From Isoetes taiwanensis (Eukaryota > Streptophyta > Lycopodiopsida > Isoetales > Isoetaceae), in assembly GCA_021234155.1 (NCBI GenBank), contig JAJEKV010000096.1:355501-419500 (forward strand): a DNA stretch of 64,000 bases, written 5' to 3'. The notes beneath the pieces are model-generated. The model worked only from the letters and a program-made list of their open reading frames with translations. It did no database searches and was not told where the DNA came from. Each line of letters opens with the position of its first letter. Within the stretch, counting starts at the first letter, position 1. The translations under genes were made by a program, and so were the position numbers. This document shows, piece by piece, positions 11,090 to 22,179 of the stretch.

Positions 11090-12370
11090 AGTTCTATTCT
11101 CGCCATCCCGAACCCCTTAAATGGTTCCGGGGTGGCGTAATAGATTTGTTTGGCATGACATTTGCATCCCACTCCATTTGGCGACGCCCTTTAGCTCGTT
11201 GGAAAACTTGTTCGTAGAGCTTTTATAAAAATATCTAATCGGGCATAATGTTTATACAAATAGTCCCCAAATTTGGCTCAAATTAAGGGCTTCCGTGGTG
11301 GCGTAATAGATTTTTGGCATAACTTTTGCATCCGCATCTCGATTTTGGCATTTTTATCCCGCTGGAAAGCTTCCACAGAGGGCTTTGATAGATGCACTAA
11401 TGAAGCATACTATTTATAGAAATGGGCTCGTAATTTGACTCAAATTGGGCGGGCGCCCAATTTAAGGGGTTCCTGGTGGCGTAATAGATTTTTGGCATAA
11501 CTTTTGCATCCGACTCGATTTTGGCATTTTTATTTCGCTGGAAAGCTTCTTCAGAGGACTTTGATAGAGGTACTAATGAAGCATACTATTTATAGAGATG
11601 GGCTCGTAATTAGGCTCAAATTGGGCGGGCGCCCAATTTAAGAGGTTCCGGGTGGCGTAATAGAATTTTGGCATAACTTTTGCATCCGCACCGATTTTGG
11701 CATTTTTATCTTGTTGGAAAGCTTTTTAGAGGGCTTTGATAGAGGCATTAATGAAGCATACTATTTATAGAGATGGGCTCGTAATTAGGCTCAAATTGGG
11801 CGGGCGCCCAATTTGAAGGGTTCTCGGGGTGGCGTAATAGATTTTTTGGCATAACTTTTGCATCCGCACTCATTTTGGCATTTTTATCTCGCTGGAAAGC
11901 TTGTTCAGAGGACACTAATAAAGCATAGTATTTATAGAGATGGGCTCAGTAATTGGGCTCAAATTGGGCGGGCGCCCAATTTAAGGGGTTCCGGGTGGCG
12001 TAATAGAATTTTTGGCATAACTTTTGCATCCGCACCGATTTTGGCATTTTTAATCTCGCTGGAAAGCTTCTTCAGAGGGCTTTGATAGAGGCATTAATGA
12101 AGCATACTATTTATAGAGATGGGCTCAGAATTAGGGTTCAAATTGGGCGGGCGCCCAATTTGAGGGGTTCCGGGTGGCGTAATAGATTTTTTGGCATAAC
12201 TTTTGCATCCGCATCCGATTTTGGCATTTTTTATCTCGTTGGAAAGCTTGTTCAGAGGGCTTTGATAGAGGTACTAATCAAGCATACTATTTATAGAAAT
12301 GGTCTCGTAAATTGGGCTTAAATTGGGCGGGCGCCCAATTTGAGGGGGCTCAAGGGTGGTAGTGTAGGTT
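11090..12370. repeat. ~177-bp satellite array, about seven monomers
   Basis: GGTGGCGTAATAGA recurs at 11131, 11297, 11475, 11651, 11828, 11994 and 12173, with a diverged start near 12355, giving periods of 166-182 bp. Each monomer contains TTTTGGCATAACTTTTGCAT, GGAAAGCTT and CATACTATTTATAGA. Six monomers also carry a perfect palindrome (AAATTGGGCG, 2 nt, CGCCCAATTT) at 11442, 11618, 11793, 11961, 12140 and 12320. Open frames across the array are by-products of the repeat and are not called. Confidence 0.92.
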
Positions 12371-12379
12371 TCTCGACAT

Positions 12380-13480
12380 AACTTTTTTGGTTTTGGACTC
12401 GCTTTTAGGCGCAGCACAGCTCGCTGGAATGCTTGTTCGAGTGCTTGAGGGGCTCTATGTTAGCAAGTGTTCTTTGCTGGTGGGCAACATGCATGTCCAA
12501 TAGCAAGATAAGGGAAAAGCAAGGACATGTATCCCCACCAAAAGCAAGAAAAGGAAGGGTCATCCATGTCAAAAAGTAAGGGAACAACATTTGATGTGCG
12601 ATATAAAAGCATGTAAGGAGGACAAAACTATATAAAAAGAATAAAAGCAATAAAAAATGAAATGCACTAACCTTTCACGGTCTTGGACATGCAAAAATGC
12701 TTCAAAAAGTCTTCTAAAAGATGGGCATCTTCCTGGACGAGCACACCCAATGGAGGAGGAAGAAAACAACCACCTTGCAGCTCTAAAATGATGTCCTAAT
12801 ATTTGAAAAGCACATGGATAAAGGTTGCATGAAGGATGGCACGTGGCATCATAAGGAAAGATCATGGGGATATTTGGTGGGCCCATAATGCGTCACAAAA
12901 TAAACCCCTTTTTATGACTATTTAAAATTTAAAATAAAGTTGCCACGCAGGTGGTTATTGAAATTCAAAATTCAAATTTGAATTTCCCCACTTAATATTG
13001 CCAAAAGCTCTTACTACCCATTCTATGTTCTTGACATCTTGCCATCCATCTTTGGCGCTCTTTGCCACCACAAGGTAGATTTTGTCTTTTTTATTCGCAC
13101 ATAGCATATACTAGTGTAATGCACTACTACTTTTGTAGTTTTCTTTTGAAGTTGTAATCTTATTGCTGTTCTAGAGTAGTTTTTATTGTAATTTAAATGT
13201 TTAATCGTGTGTTGATCTCCTTTGGTTAATGCTCTTAGCTAAGAGTTGCATTACGCATTGCGACACTCATGATGAGATGATGAGACACGTTTTAGGCTTC
13301 AAGAAGAGGTTCGAGCTTTTATCCAAATCACATAGCTAGTTGTGGTAGGGTTTGAATTAAGGATGTGCAGCACATCATGTCAAGACCAAATCTCGCGCAA
13401 AGGAAATGGGATGCTTCAATTTTATGCACATATAAGGCCGAATCTTATGCACTGAAATAGGGCAGACGGCCAATTTGGAA
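12380..13480. other. gene-less region downstream of satellite
   Basis: Contains AT-rich sequence with short unrecognised frames on both strands (for example 12405-12886, minus). No element termini or RNA genes were seen apart from scattered GGGC/GCCC words like those in the satellite palindrome. Confidence 0.4.
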
Positions 13481-13642
13481 AGCCCAAATAAGGCGGGTGC
13501 TCAATTTTGTAGGCCAACCAAATTGGGCGTCCGCCCAATTTATGGGCTAAAAAAAAAAAAAAAAATTTTTTTTTAGCTCCGTGAAATTGGGCTGGACGCC
13601 TATTTGGTTGGCCCAAAATTGGTTGTCTACCCAATTTGGGCT
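13481..13642. repeat. long foldback with A/T centre
   Basis: The left arm (13481-13565) and right arm (13566-13642) form an imperfect inverted repeat of roughly 75-85 nt that ends in a run of 17 A followed by 9 T at the centre. Pairing blocks include AGCCCAAAT/ATTTGGGCT at the ends, GGCCAACCAAAT/ATTTGGTTGGCC, and GGCGTCC/GGACGCC. The left arm itself contains the satellite-type palindrome AAATTGGGCG-TC-CGCCCAATTT (about 13520-13541). It may be a foldback MITE or hairpin-RNA locus. Confidence 0.7.
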
Positions 13643-14112
13643 CATTAATGTAAGTCAAATTTTCTCTTTCTTTTTTTTAAAGACATTTTCACCAAGTTTT
13701 GATACGATTTTCATGTGTATTGTGCTTGAAATGAGGCGGCCGCCCAATTTGTAATGATATATCGTTTGTCGTGTGTGACCAGTTTCTAGGATTGAAGATT
13801 TATAACCGGCGGGTTCCCCGACATTCAAAGGTGGACGCCCGGTTGCCAAAGGGTTTGTTGCCCATGGAGGGTGCGATACTCTAGGGCAGCCTAAAGACTC
13901 GAACCATGATGTTGTGCATCGATTGACATTGAGCCAAAGACCTTCAACTCTAAAGAAAGGCGGTGGAAGATGTAATGGGGCAACACCATTAACTAGGTAT
14001 TTTCTTACAGACCAGGATGTTACAATCTCTGATCAATTTCTAGGATTGAACACTATTGGATTGAACCCAAGGGTTCTAGCTGCCTAGCAATCTCAACTTT
14101 CATTTTTGGACT

Positions 14113-14131
14113 ATTTCATTATATATGGACT
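14113..14131. repeat. 19-bp direct repeat, right copy
   Basis: Identical to 10557-10575. If it is a target-site duplication, the intervening 3.5 kb entered as one unit. Confidence 0.6.
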
Positions 14132-14137
14132 ATTATA

Positions 14138-14966
14138 ATGCCAAAGCTGTATGTGTCGCCCCGCACTGAAGCCATCGCACTTTTCGATAAGAATGCACTT
14201 TCATCAAAGTTGGCACTATCTATTCTCAAGATAATCGGGTGGACTCGCTGTAGGAACATGAAGGTCCATTTGATCGAGCCATCCATGAAGGTCTTACAAA
14301 GGAAATCTCTCTTGCAAGTGGACGATTTATTTGTACAAAAATGTAAATAGGTATGTGATTTCATATCTTTTATATCTTTCAATAAACATGTGCACATCTC
14401 TCGATGATGATGAAAGGTTGATAGGGCACATTGGGCCTCTACTTTTGAGTTTGAGAATGGCCCATCATGTACCACAAAGCGCCAAGCCATCATCGCAAGG
14501 AACGCTGTTCGCGGGACGATAAACCTATACCGAATTCAATCCATTCAAAGATAAAGAGGTTACGCTTATAGTGGCACGCCCCGATGATAACTTGTGTTTG
14601 ACATGGGCAGGGTATGCTACCAAGAACCTTAAATGGATGATAAGAAAAAGAACTCGAGACTATACAAGCGACTTGTTGGGAGCCCGCCCCCGTGAGGAAC
14701 TAGGTGTACCCATCCAATTATGTCTAACGATCAAGCAGGACCGCATTGAGATAGAGACTCTCAATTATGCTTAGGCTTCTTCCAATAAGAAGAAGCTATC
14801 CAACACCGCCAAGGTTCTAGTGCTTGTTGTTGAAGCATATGCCGCACTCATCGGGTACCTATTGTTAGTGTATGAAAACTGTCGCCCCAAGCAAGCTTTC
14901 CAAAAAAAGGTCCACAAATTCGTATTGTCCAAAAATAATGAAATTGTGCTTAAAAAGAAGAAGTAA
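14138..14966 (+). pseudogene. unrecognised decayed coding region
   Basis: A frame open from 14523 to 14966, apart from one TAG at 14772, reads VARPDDNLCLTWAGYATKN, then a basic stretch, GARPREELGVPIQLCL, a lysine-rich patch, a hydrophobic stretch (VLVLVVEAYAALIGYLLLV) and a lysine-rich C-terminus. An upstream frame (14138-14347) reads LYVSPRTEAIALFDKNALSS. The composition looks like former protein rather than random sequence, but I do not recognise the family. Confidence 0.3.
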
Positions 14967-14969
14967 ACT

Positions 14970-17500
14970 ATTTTGTAACCACTCAATTGATTTATTTCTT
15001 CACATTTCTTGGAGGATCATGATGCAATTAAGCTTTACGCCTCACCACATTGGCAACATCGAATTGAGCATATGATGGACACACCACACCAATATGGCAC
15101 ATTCACAGCATTCAATTGATATATGACACACACACTACACTACCATTGCTTTGTTGGGTCCTGCCTTCAACCATCTTACATTGAAGGAAACTCTGGATGG
15201 CCTTGAGCTTGATACATATTTGTTCTAGAACTAACGTGTTACCACTAAGACCAAACGCCATATGCATTATTACAGAGGAAGTTTCTAAACAAGGTGCCAA
15301 TGCACTACGGATTGCCTCAATGCCATATCTAATTGTTTTGTGTGTTCTCATTTTTCTCTCTATTCTTTTCTTCTCTTTATATGCCTTCATATTATCTTTT
15401 CTGTTCTTTATACGTTTTCTATTTGATATTTTCTTGTTGTGGTTGTTTATTTTGATTTAAAAAAGATATAAAAAATGATAATTAAAATAGATGTATCATT
15501 CAACTAATTGCAACCCAAAAAATCATTTCTTTCAATATAATTAAAACATTAACATTTTAAATGTAAAATTTTCCTACACTTTATAAAGATTTAATAGTGA
15601 TAAAAATCTTACAGGTAATAGTTTATAAATGGTAGTAGAAGAAAGTTAATATTTCAAGAAATTAAAAGTTTAAAATTTTGTAACATTGTAACAGCATTAC
15701 AATAATAAACTATTGATAGCTTTACAAATCTTAGCAAGTGCTAGTTTATTTTGTATATTTAACTTCATATTTCTTATTATAAATGAAATTTTCAAATATT
15801 GTTTGTATATACATTTTTTTAATTGTTATATTATACATTACTATATTAGTTATGTTGTATATATTATTTATCGGGATATTTCCATAAAAATACTGCAAAA
15901 TCGCGTTCTCAAAATTGCTAATTTTAGCATGGCCAGACGTCTCAAATTTGAGGGACGAATTGAAAAAAGAAGCGTCCACTCCTGGTTATATAGCTCTGGA
16001 GGTTCTATTAAGAGCAGAAACTTACGATGAGACAATTCATATATAGACAATCAGTTTAATCATGGCAGAGCTTTATAATTCTGAGCCTTTTTTGGTAGAG
16101 ATAATAACATACATCAACTATTAAAGATTTGAAAATTACTTTGGGTGTTCAATGAGTAATCTAAGAAGGCCCTCCTAAGCACGCCATTTCCCATCTAAAT
16201 AGTTTGTTCCCTGTTAGCTGATGTAGTAAGTCGGTCCTGTGTATCTTGCCGAGAATCGTGACTTATTTTTTTCTCCATTTCCTAAAATGAAAAAACCTAT
16301 GATGTATCCAACAACTTTTAAGCATATTCAAGTCTACTAAGAAAAAAATGACTTTTTTTTGTGTTACTATTATAATAATATATTCCGCTTGTGTTCTTAT
16401 TATTATAAATCACGTAATATTTCTTTATTCTATTTCAATGGTATTAGACTATACAAAAAATACTAGATCATATCATTCAACTAATTTCACCATAAAGTTC
16501 ATTTGTTTAAATTTAATTTAAACAAAAATTTAGATATGTAATTCTTTCACAATTTATAGAGATCTAATATTGAAAAAATCTAATAAATAATAGCTTATAA
16601 ATGGTAATAGACTGAAGTTAATAGTCTAAGAAATTAAAATTGTATACTTTTCTAACAACATTACAATAATAAAATATTGACAGGTTTATAGCTCTTAATA
16701 AGTGCCATGATACATATTAGTTTATTATGTACATCTACAAATTAATAATCTTTTCTTATTTATAAATGAGATTCTAAAATAGTTAATACTAAAGCCAAAA
16801 TAAGGTGATAGCTTGTGTACTTCTTGAGCCTTGATTTTGTTAGATTGTTTTGAACTGCTTAATTTGCCAAATTAAGATATAGTATATGGAGGTTTTGAGT
16901 CGTTGATTTTTGTTATTTTGAATGGTTTAACGTGGAGATTATTTTTTTCCAACAATGCTCTGTTAGTCAAAGTAAGAAAGTTCATGCAAGGTTCGTTCGT
17001 GGTGGGTTCATCCTAAATTCGCCCTTCCTTGCCAGATCACCTAGGTATAGTATTGCAAAAATTGTTCTTACTTCTTTGCTCTTGCTTCATTTTTTCATTC
17101 TAGAGCTTCCACCAAAATTTTTAGAATTTAATTTCTCTTTGCCATGGATTTTAATTGATGAGATAATATCTGGATTAGCAAAAATCAACAACCATCAGAT
17201 TTTATTTTTGCCACATCCACCAAATTATTATTTTCTAACATCCTTTACAAAGTATTTGAGCTTTCACATGGGCTAATTTGCAAGCTTATTTCCTTGCAGA
17301 TCTATTAAACAGTTGCAAATTCCCTCTATGGATTGTCTACCAATGCTTTATTTAAGCAGACGATTTTGAAGTGGCTATCAAACTATTTAAACTGGGTGAA
17401 TCACATTCAAAACGTGTTCCAGCTATTGTCCCTTTTATTGGAATTGAAATTTTTCTTATTTGCAACAGAGCATCCGATAGCTTTAGTTTCAAATCGGATC
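14970..17500. other. very AT-rich region with a diverged internal duplication
   Basis: About 15490-15800 and 16465-16790 are diverged copies of one another. Shared blocks include CATTCAACTAATT, AGCTTATAAATGGTA-like and ACATTACAATAATAAA. No gene is recognised. Frames at 15713-16030 and 16932-17276 are AT-driven and carry no motif. Confidence 0.5.
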
Positions 17501-17512
17501 CCATAGTCCTGT

Positions 17513-17780
17513 AGTTTATTTTGACTCTAATCAAACGAGTAGAATATGTCACCGATGAGTACGTGAGCTGATTCAAGAGAAAAGATATGTAAAAAGCGGT
17601 ACTTATTGTTTCAAAACATCTTTAACCTGACATCCAAGCGCAGAAGTTTATTTTGACTCTGATCAAATTAGCAGACGATGCCACCAACCTTCCCTACAAG
17701 AGTAGATTCTAGGAAAAAAAACATATAAAAGGGAAAGTTCCTTATCAAGGCATCCTTAATCTGACATCCAAATGCAGGTA
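17513..17780. repeat. tandem duplication, 132-bp period
   Basis: Two copies start with AGTTTATTTTGACTCT at 17513 and 17645 and share TGACATCCAA at their ends. They are diverged and non-coding. Confidence 0.7.
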
Positions 17781-17789
17781 ACAGGCCTA

Positions 17790-19450
17790 GAACTAGCACC
17801 TTTTAGTTCTTCAGTGAAATCTTGGCTTCTACCATAGGCTGATCAAAATAATTTCAAACAAAATAAGATTCATCTTTTTTTTAGGCAATATATTTTTATC
17901 AGGCTTAATAGTATGTAATAAATACATTTATTTGTGGCTTCATAGTAGCCAAGTAGCCTAAATGTATCAGCGCATTAATACTTTAAAAACCCAAGCATGA
18001 AGGTAGAAAACAAACATCATTCTAGGATATCATCGAAAGGGAAAATTCTATAATGCATGAAGATGATGTCACCTACTGAAACACCTCTGAAAATACTGAT
18101 AAACAAAAGTAGAAATGAATGAGTGTCGTACCGTGCATTCACTTGGCCCCAAGTTGAACATCTGCAAAAAGGTACTACAAGAAGACTAATTGCTCTTTTC
18201 TAATTGTACATAGAAACAAGTTGTTTCACCATCTGCTCAAGATAATAATGCCTTCTAGAGGCCTCCTGAAGCGGTGGTCTACTACTTTTTGTCGACTTTT
18301 AATCACCAGCTTCGGCTTCGTCTTCATTGTACTCAACTAATCTAGTGTGAATATTTGGTCCTCCTCATACAAAGCCACCTAAATCTTTACTTTACTTTGG
18401 CCTCCTTTTAATAATACTGCCCCCAACAACCACATCATTCTTCCAACTAGGATGGAAGCGAGCCAACATGAAAAAAAAAACAATAAATCCTGTTTCAAGC
18501 TACACATCTTAAATATATAGAATCTGTTTGACACAACATTGGGAAAAAATAGTGCAGTCATGCCCCCAAACACCCACCGAGGCATCACTAAAACATTCAA
18601 GCTAAAGTAACCCATTCCTTGTGAGTCCTCTCTGTACACTTGAGCATTACTATAAAAATTTACACAAAGGGACAACACAAGAGTCAAGATGCTCAATGCA
18701 GCACAAATCAAAAATCACTGCAAAAAAGGTAGTGCCAAAGATTATGGGTGAATAAGTCCCGAGCACCATTCTCACAATAACCAACTTGCTATCAATACGA
18801 AGTGTGGCATACTGCATGCTATGACCAGTGCATCAGCAATAATAGAGGGACCATAGAGTTTGAGTTGCCTTCTCCAACTAATCATTAACAAGGATAGTTT
18901 CATTACATGTGGACTTTGCACTAGTCCATTTTGATCACAAAATACCACGTAACATCTAATAAAGCCTACAAGTAACAGGAAAAAATGAAGATTTGACCAG
19001 ATTATTATCTCAAAAGACATATTTTGGGGTCACCCTGAAATTGGATGAATGCCCAATGCAGCAAAGGATGGCAAATATAATACTGCAAATAAAATTTTGA
19101 TGGCCTAATGAAACAAGAAACAACCATCGAACATACTATAAAAAATGAATTTCAGTGTTGCAAGATTAATAGTCGAAAGTGGCCATGCAATATATTCACA
19201 AAATAAAGAAAGGGTGAGTTTACAAGATATTACGTGTTAAAGACCTCAAATTGGGTGCCTGCCCAAGTTGAGATCCTCCATATATAAAGATTTACGACTC
19301 AGGTTGCACCTCTTTCAACTGAACTTCTAGGTTGGGGTCAATCTGAGATCCATTTACGGTAGCTTCTATCTTCTCCTCAAAATCTTTTAAATTCAAAGAG
19401 ACATTTAGCTCGTCACCTCGAACTTCCTCTCTCTTCCTTGAAATGGGATT
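17790..19450. other. gene-less region with unassigned minus-strand frames
   Basis: Minus-strand frames at 18379-18711 and 18772-19020 are hydrophobic and short and lack recognisable motifs. A stretch near 18290-18350 could be read as an acidic C-terminus on the minus strand, but no splice-consistent gene could be assembled. Confidence 0.3.
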
Positions 19451-19454
19451 TTAC

Positions 19455-19598
19455 TCCCAGTGCTGCCCGTGCTAAGAAGGCTTTCTGCAACTGTCCAAGT
19501 CATTTCAGGTAACAAGGGACAACATCAAGCCCCACACTTCGGCCTTTATATAGAATAACGGGCTCCACCAAGACCCCAAATAAGTGTGACTGATGGGC
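19455..19598 (-). mobile_element. LINE family copy i (short fragment)
   Basis: The sequence around AAGTCATTTCAGGTAACAAG and the following TTCGGCCTTTATATAGAA matches the part of the LINE that encodes YGVEVWGP...LNDLEQVQKAF in the copies at 22.9 kb and 59.75 kb, in minus orientation. It directly abuts the right half of the split gypsy element. Confidence 0.6.
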
Positions 19599-20112
19599 TT
19601 TTATACAACTCCTCCGTGAGGATGACGAACCGAAAATTGTTTTTCGAACTCATCAAGGCCACTATGAGTTCTTAGTCATGCCTTTTGGTCTCATCAATGC
19701 GCCAGCTACGTTCATGAGATTGATGAACCGAGTATTCGCTGATTCCTTAGACAAATCAATTGAAGTATTCTTGGATGATATACTTGTATACTCAAACTCA
19801 TTGGAAGAACACTTCCAGCATCTAGAGCAAGTGCTTAAAGTGTTGCGAGCCAATAAGTTATACGCCAAAATTTCTAAGTGTGATTTCCTCAAGCAAAGGG
19901 TTGCTTATTTGGGTCACGTTTTGTCGGGTGAGGGAGTGTCGTCAGACCCTAGCAAGGTACGAGCAGTACAAGAATGGATTCAACCTGAGAATGTTCATGA
20001 TTTGGAAAATTTTCTTGGGTTGGATACCTACTACCGAAAATTTGTGCCTAAGTTTTCTAAGGTAGTAGCTCCGCTCACCGATCTTTTAAGAAAATATCAA
20101 GAGTATGTGTGA
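19599..20112 (+). pseudogene. Ty3/gypsy RT, C-terminal part (right half)
   Basis: Starts mid-domain with QLLREDDEPKIVFRTHQGHY, then FLVMPFGLINAPATFMRLMN and VFLDDILVYS (the catalytic FLDD box), FLKQRVAYLGHVLSGEGV and the connection TYYRKFVPKFSKVVAPLTDL. The first catalytic Asp block is absent because it lies at 4.98 kb. The frame is open from at least 19678 to a TGA at 20110. Both halves break at exactly the same codon region of RT. Confidence 0.9.
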
Positions 20113-20129
20113 GGTCAAGCTCAACAAAA

Positions 20130-20653
20130 GGCCTTTGAAAGGATCAAAAGTCTTTTGGTAAGTCCCAGTACTGAAGGTACCCAATGAGTCGTTTGAGGTA
20201 TACATGGATGCTTGTGGGCAAGCTTTGGGAGCTGTGCTTATGCAACAAGGTCGTGTTATTGCATATGAACGCCATAAGCTTAATCAAGTTGAACAGAATT
20301 ATGCAACATATGATCAAGAACTATTGGCTATAGTTCATGCATTGAAGACGTGGCGGCACTACTTGAGATGTGGTACCAGCGCGCAAGTTTGTGGTATATC
20401 AAGCCTTTCAGATTCTTGCAAAGCCAAGTTGAGATTAGCCACAGGCAAGCTAGATGGCTTGACTTTTTTGCATGAATTTTATTTTAATATTGAGCATACT
20501 CCTGGAAAGAATAATCCAGTTGTGGATGCCTTATCCAGGATTAAGCATGTTAATACTTTGATGGTAGGGGAGAATGATCTCTTTAAAGAGGCATATCAAG
20601 AAGATAAGCAACAACCTGCAGTAACCAAGTCTGGGGATTGGTGGACTGAATAG
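20130..20653 (+). pseudogene. Ty3/gypsy RNase H and linker
   Basis: VYMDACGQALGAVLMQQG (first catalytic Asp), YERHKLNQVEQNYATYDQEL (catalytic Glu region), LAIVHALKTWRHYL, then EHTPGKNNPVVDALSR with the final Asp. This follows the RT part after one stop. A local divergence near 20375-20400 replaces the usual TDHxSL motif. The frame ends at a TAG at 20651. Confidence 0.85.
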
Positions 20654-20679
20654 GATGGGTTAACCATTGCATGCTAATC

Positions 20680-21577
20680 TTTGAGAACTGATATTGCATG
20701 ACCATCATGAAACCCCACAAGCTGGGCATGGGGGTGAGTGGAAGATCTATGAGTTGGTCAAGCGCCACTACTATTGATCAGACATAAAGGAACAGTCAGG
20801 GACTTGGTTTCACATTGTTTGACGTGTCAAGCTGTTAAAGCTGACAATGGTCGTACCCCGGACTATTGCAACCTTTACCTATACCATTGCAAAGATGGGA
20901 GTGTACAAGTATGGACTTTATAGTCGCTTTGCCTAGATCTATAAGGTAGGACACTATGGTGTGGGTAATTTTTGATTGTCTAACTAAGTACGCCAAATTT
21001 GTGGCCTTAAAGGGAGATGCTACCGGTCCAGATGTAGTAGCTGCATATATGAGATATGTTTTCCCTATTTTTGGTTTGCTTTTATCTATCATAAGTGATA
21101 GGGATACCAAGTTTATGGGTCACTTTTGGAGGGACCTTATGAAAGGTCTCAAGGTACGTTTAAGAATGAGTAGTGGTAACCACCCACAAACAGATGGCCA
21201 AACCGAGCGAATCAACATGATCTTGGAGGATATGTTGAGAAGTTTTGTCCATGAACGCCAAACGCGTTGGGAGGAGTATTTGCGTTACCTAGAGTTTGCA
21301 TATAACAACAACCATCATACTTGGGATTAAAATGACTCCCTTTGTCGCTATGATGGGGCGAAATCCCAGAACTTATGCTGGTATGCATAAGTGTCTAAAG
21401 ACGGATGCCGCTGTGAATATATTAGATGACATGAATGCAATTTTGCTTCAGTGTCGACAAAACTTGCGTAGAGCGCAAGATCGTGCTCAAGTTTATGCTA
21501 ATAAGCGTAGACATGATGTTACCTATGAGGAGGGTGACTATGTCTTTTTAAGGATTGTGTATCCTTCATCATTATGA
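20680..21577 (+). pseudogene. Ty3/gypsy integrase
   Basis: The zinc-finger part is split by a stop and frameshifts (LHDHHETPQAGHGG ... then CQAVKAD in another frame). The DDE core is open from 20956: VWVIFDCLTKYAKFVAL, SIISDRDTKFMGHFW and HPQTDGQTERINMILEDML supply D, D and E. A frameshift near 21300 leads to the C-terminal NLRRAQDRAQVYANKRR segment. Not functional as read. Confidence 0.88.
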
Positions 21578-21599
21578 ATCAACGCCCTTGAACCGTTAG

Positions 21600-21965
21600 T
21601 TAAAGGGCGAGTGCCTAAGTTAACCCCGAGATATGCTGGACCTTTTAAGATTGTTAAAAGGTTGGGTACCACGGCATATGAATTGGCATTACCACAGGAT
21701 ATTGGGATCCATCCTGTATTTCATGTAAGCCAGCTTAAGCGAGCTATACTAGATACAGACAATGTTGTTAGTCCTGAGAGTATACCGCTAGTGTTGAACT
21801 CCTTTGTAACACCCGAATGGATTCTAGATACTCGTGTTCGGTAGTTACGCAATAGAGATATTTATGAATATCTGGTCTTGTGGAGGGGCTAGTCTTCCGC
21901 GAATGCCACTTGGGAAACGGAAGTTTGTGTAACGTTTTCCTCATTTGAAACTCTAGACCTTGAGG
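21600..21965 (+). pseudogene. Ty3/gypsy integrase tail and chromodomain
   Basis: LTPRYAGPFKIVKRLG and HPVFHVSQLKRAIL are the GPF/Y-type module. After a TAG at 21842, the same frame continues with a chromodomain-like YLVLWRG...ATWE, marking a chromovirus. No polypurine tract or 3' LTR follows: LINE tail sequence begins at about 21975. Confidence 0.85.
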
Positions 21966-22022
21966 ACAAGGTCCTAAGGAAGGAAGGAAGGAAGGTTGGA
22001 AGGTTCTTTTATCGTCCGCGGA

Positions 22023-22034
22023 GGCCAATCGGCC
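22023..22034 (-). other. LINE 3' UTR hairpin (copy b)
   Basis: GGCC-GATT-GGCC on the sense strand. Compared with GACC/GGTC in copy a, the A-T pair has become G-C on both sides, so pairing is preserved. It is followed by TCCGCGGACGATAAAAG and the tetranucleotide tail. Confidence 0.7.
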
Positions 22035-22179
22035 TATGGGACCCAAATTACACAGGTGCAGCAAGCCCGTTGCTACCCGGATTAAAAAAACCCCCCTTAT
22101 GAGGGAAAAACCGTCGCAGCAACAAACCTGCTGGCAGCTGTACAAATATACATATATATACACATGAATTCCCGGCACC

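Noticed and set aside
11858-12321. Open frames with repeated KHTIYRDGL / IGRAPNLRGSGWRN in the satellite
   Set aside because: They arise because monomer length lets a frame continue; neighbouring monomers break the frame and no independent coding signal exists.
17545-17582. Hammerhead-like ACCGATGAGTACGTGAG ... GAGAAAAG
   Set aside because: The core has a mismatch to CTGATGA and the helices needed on either side do not pair.
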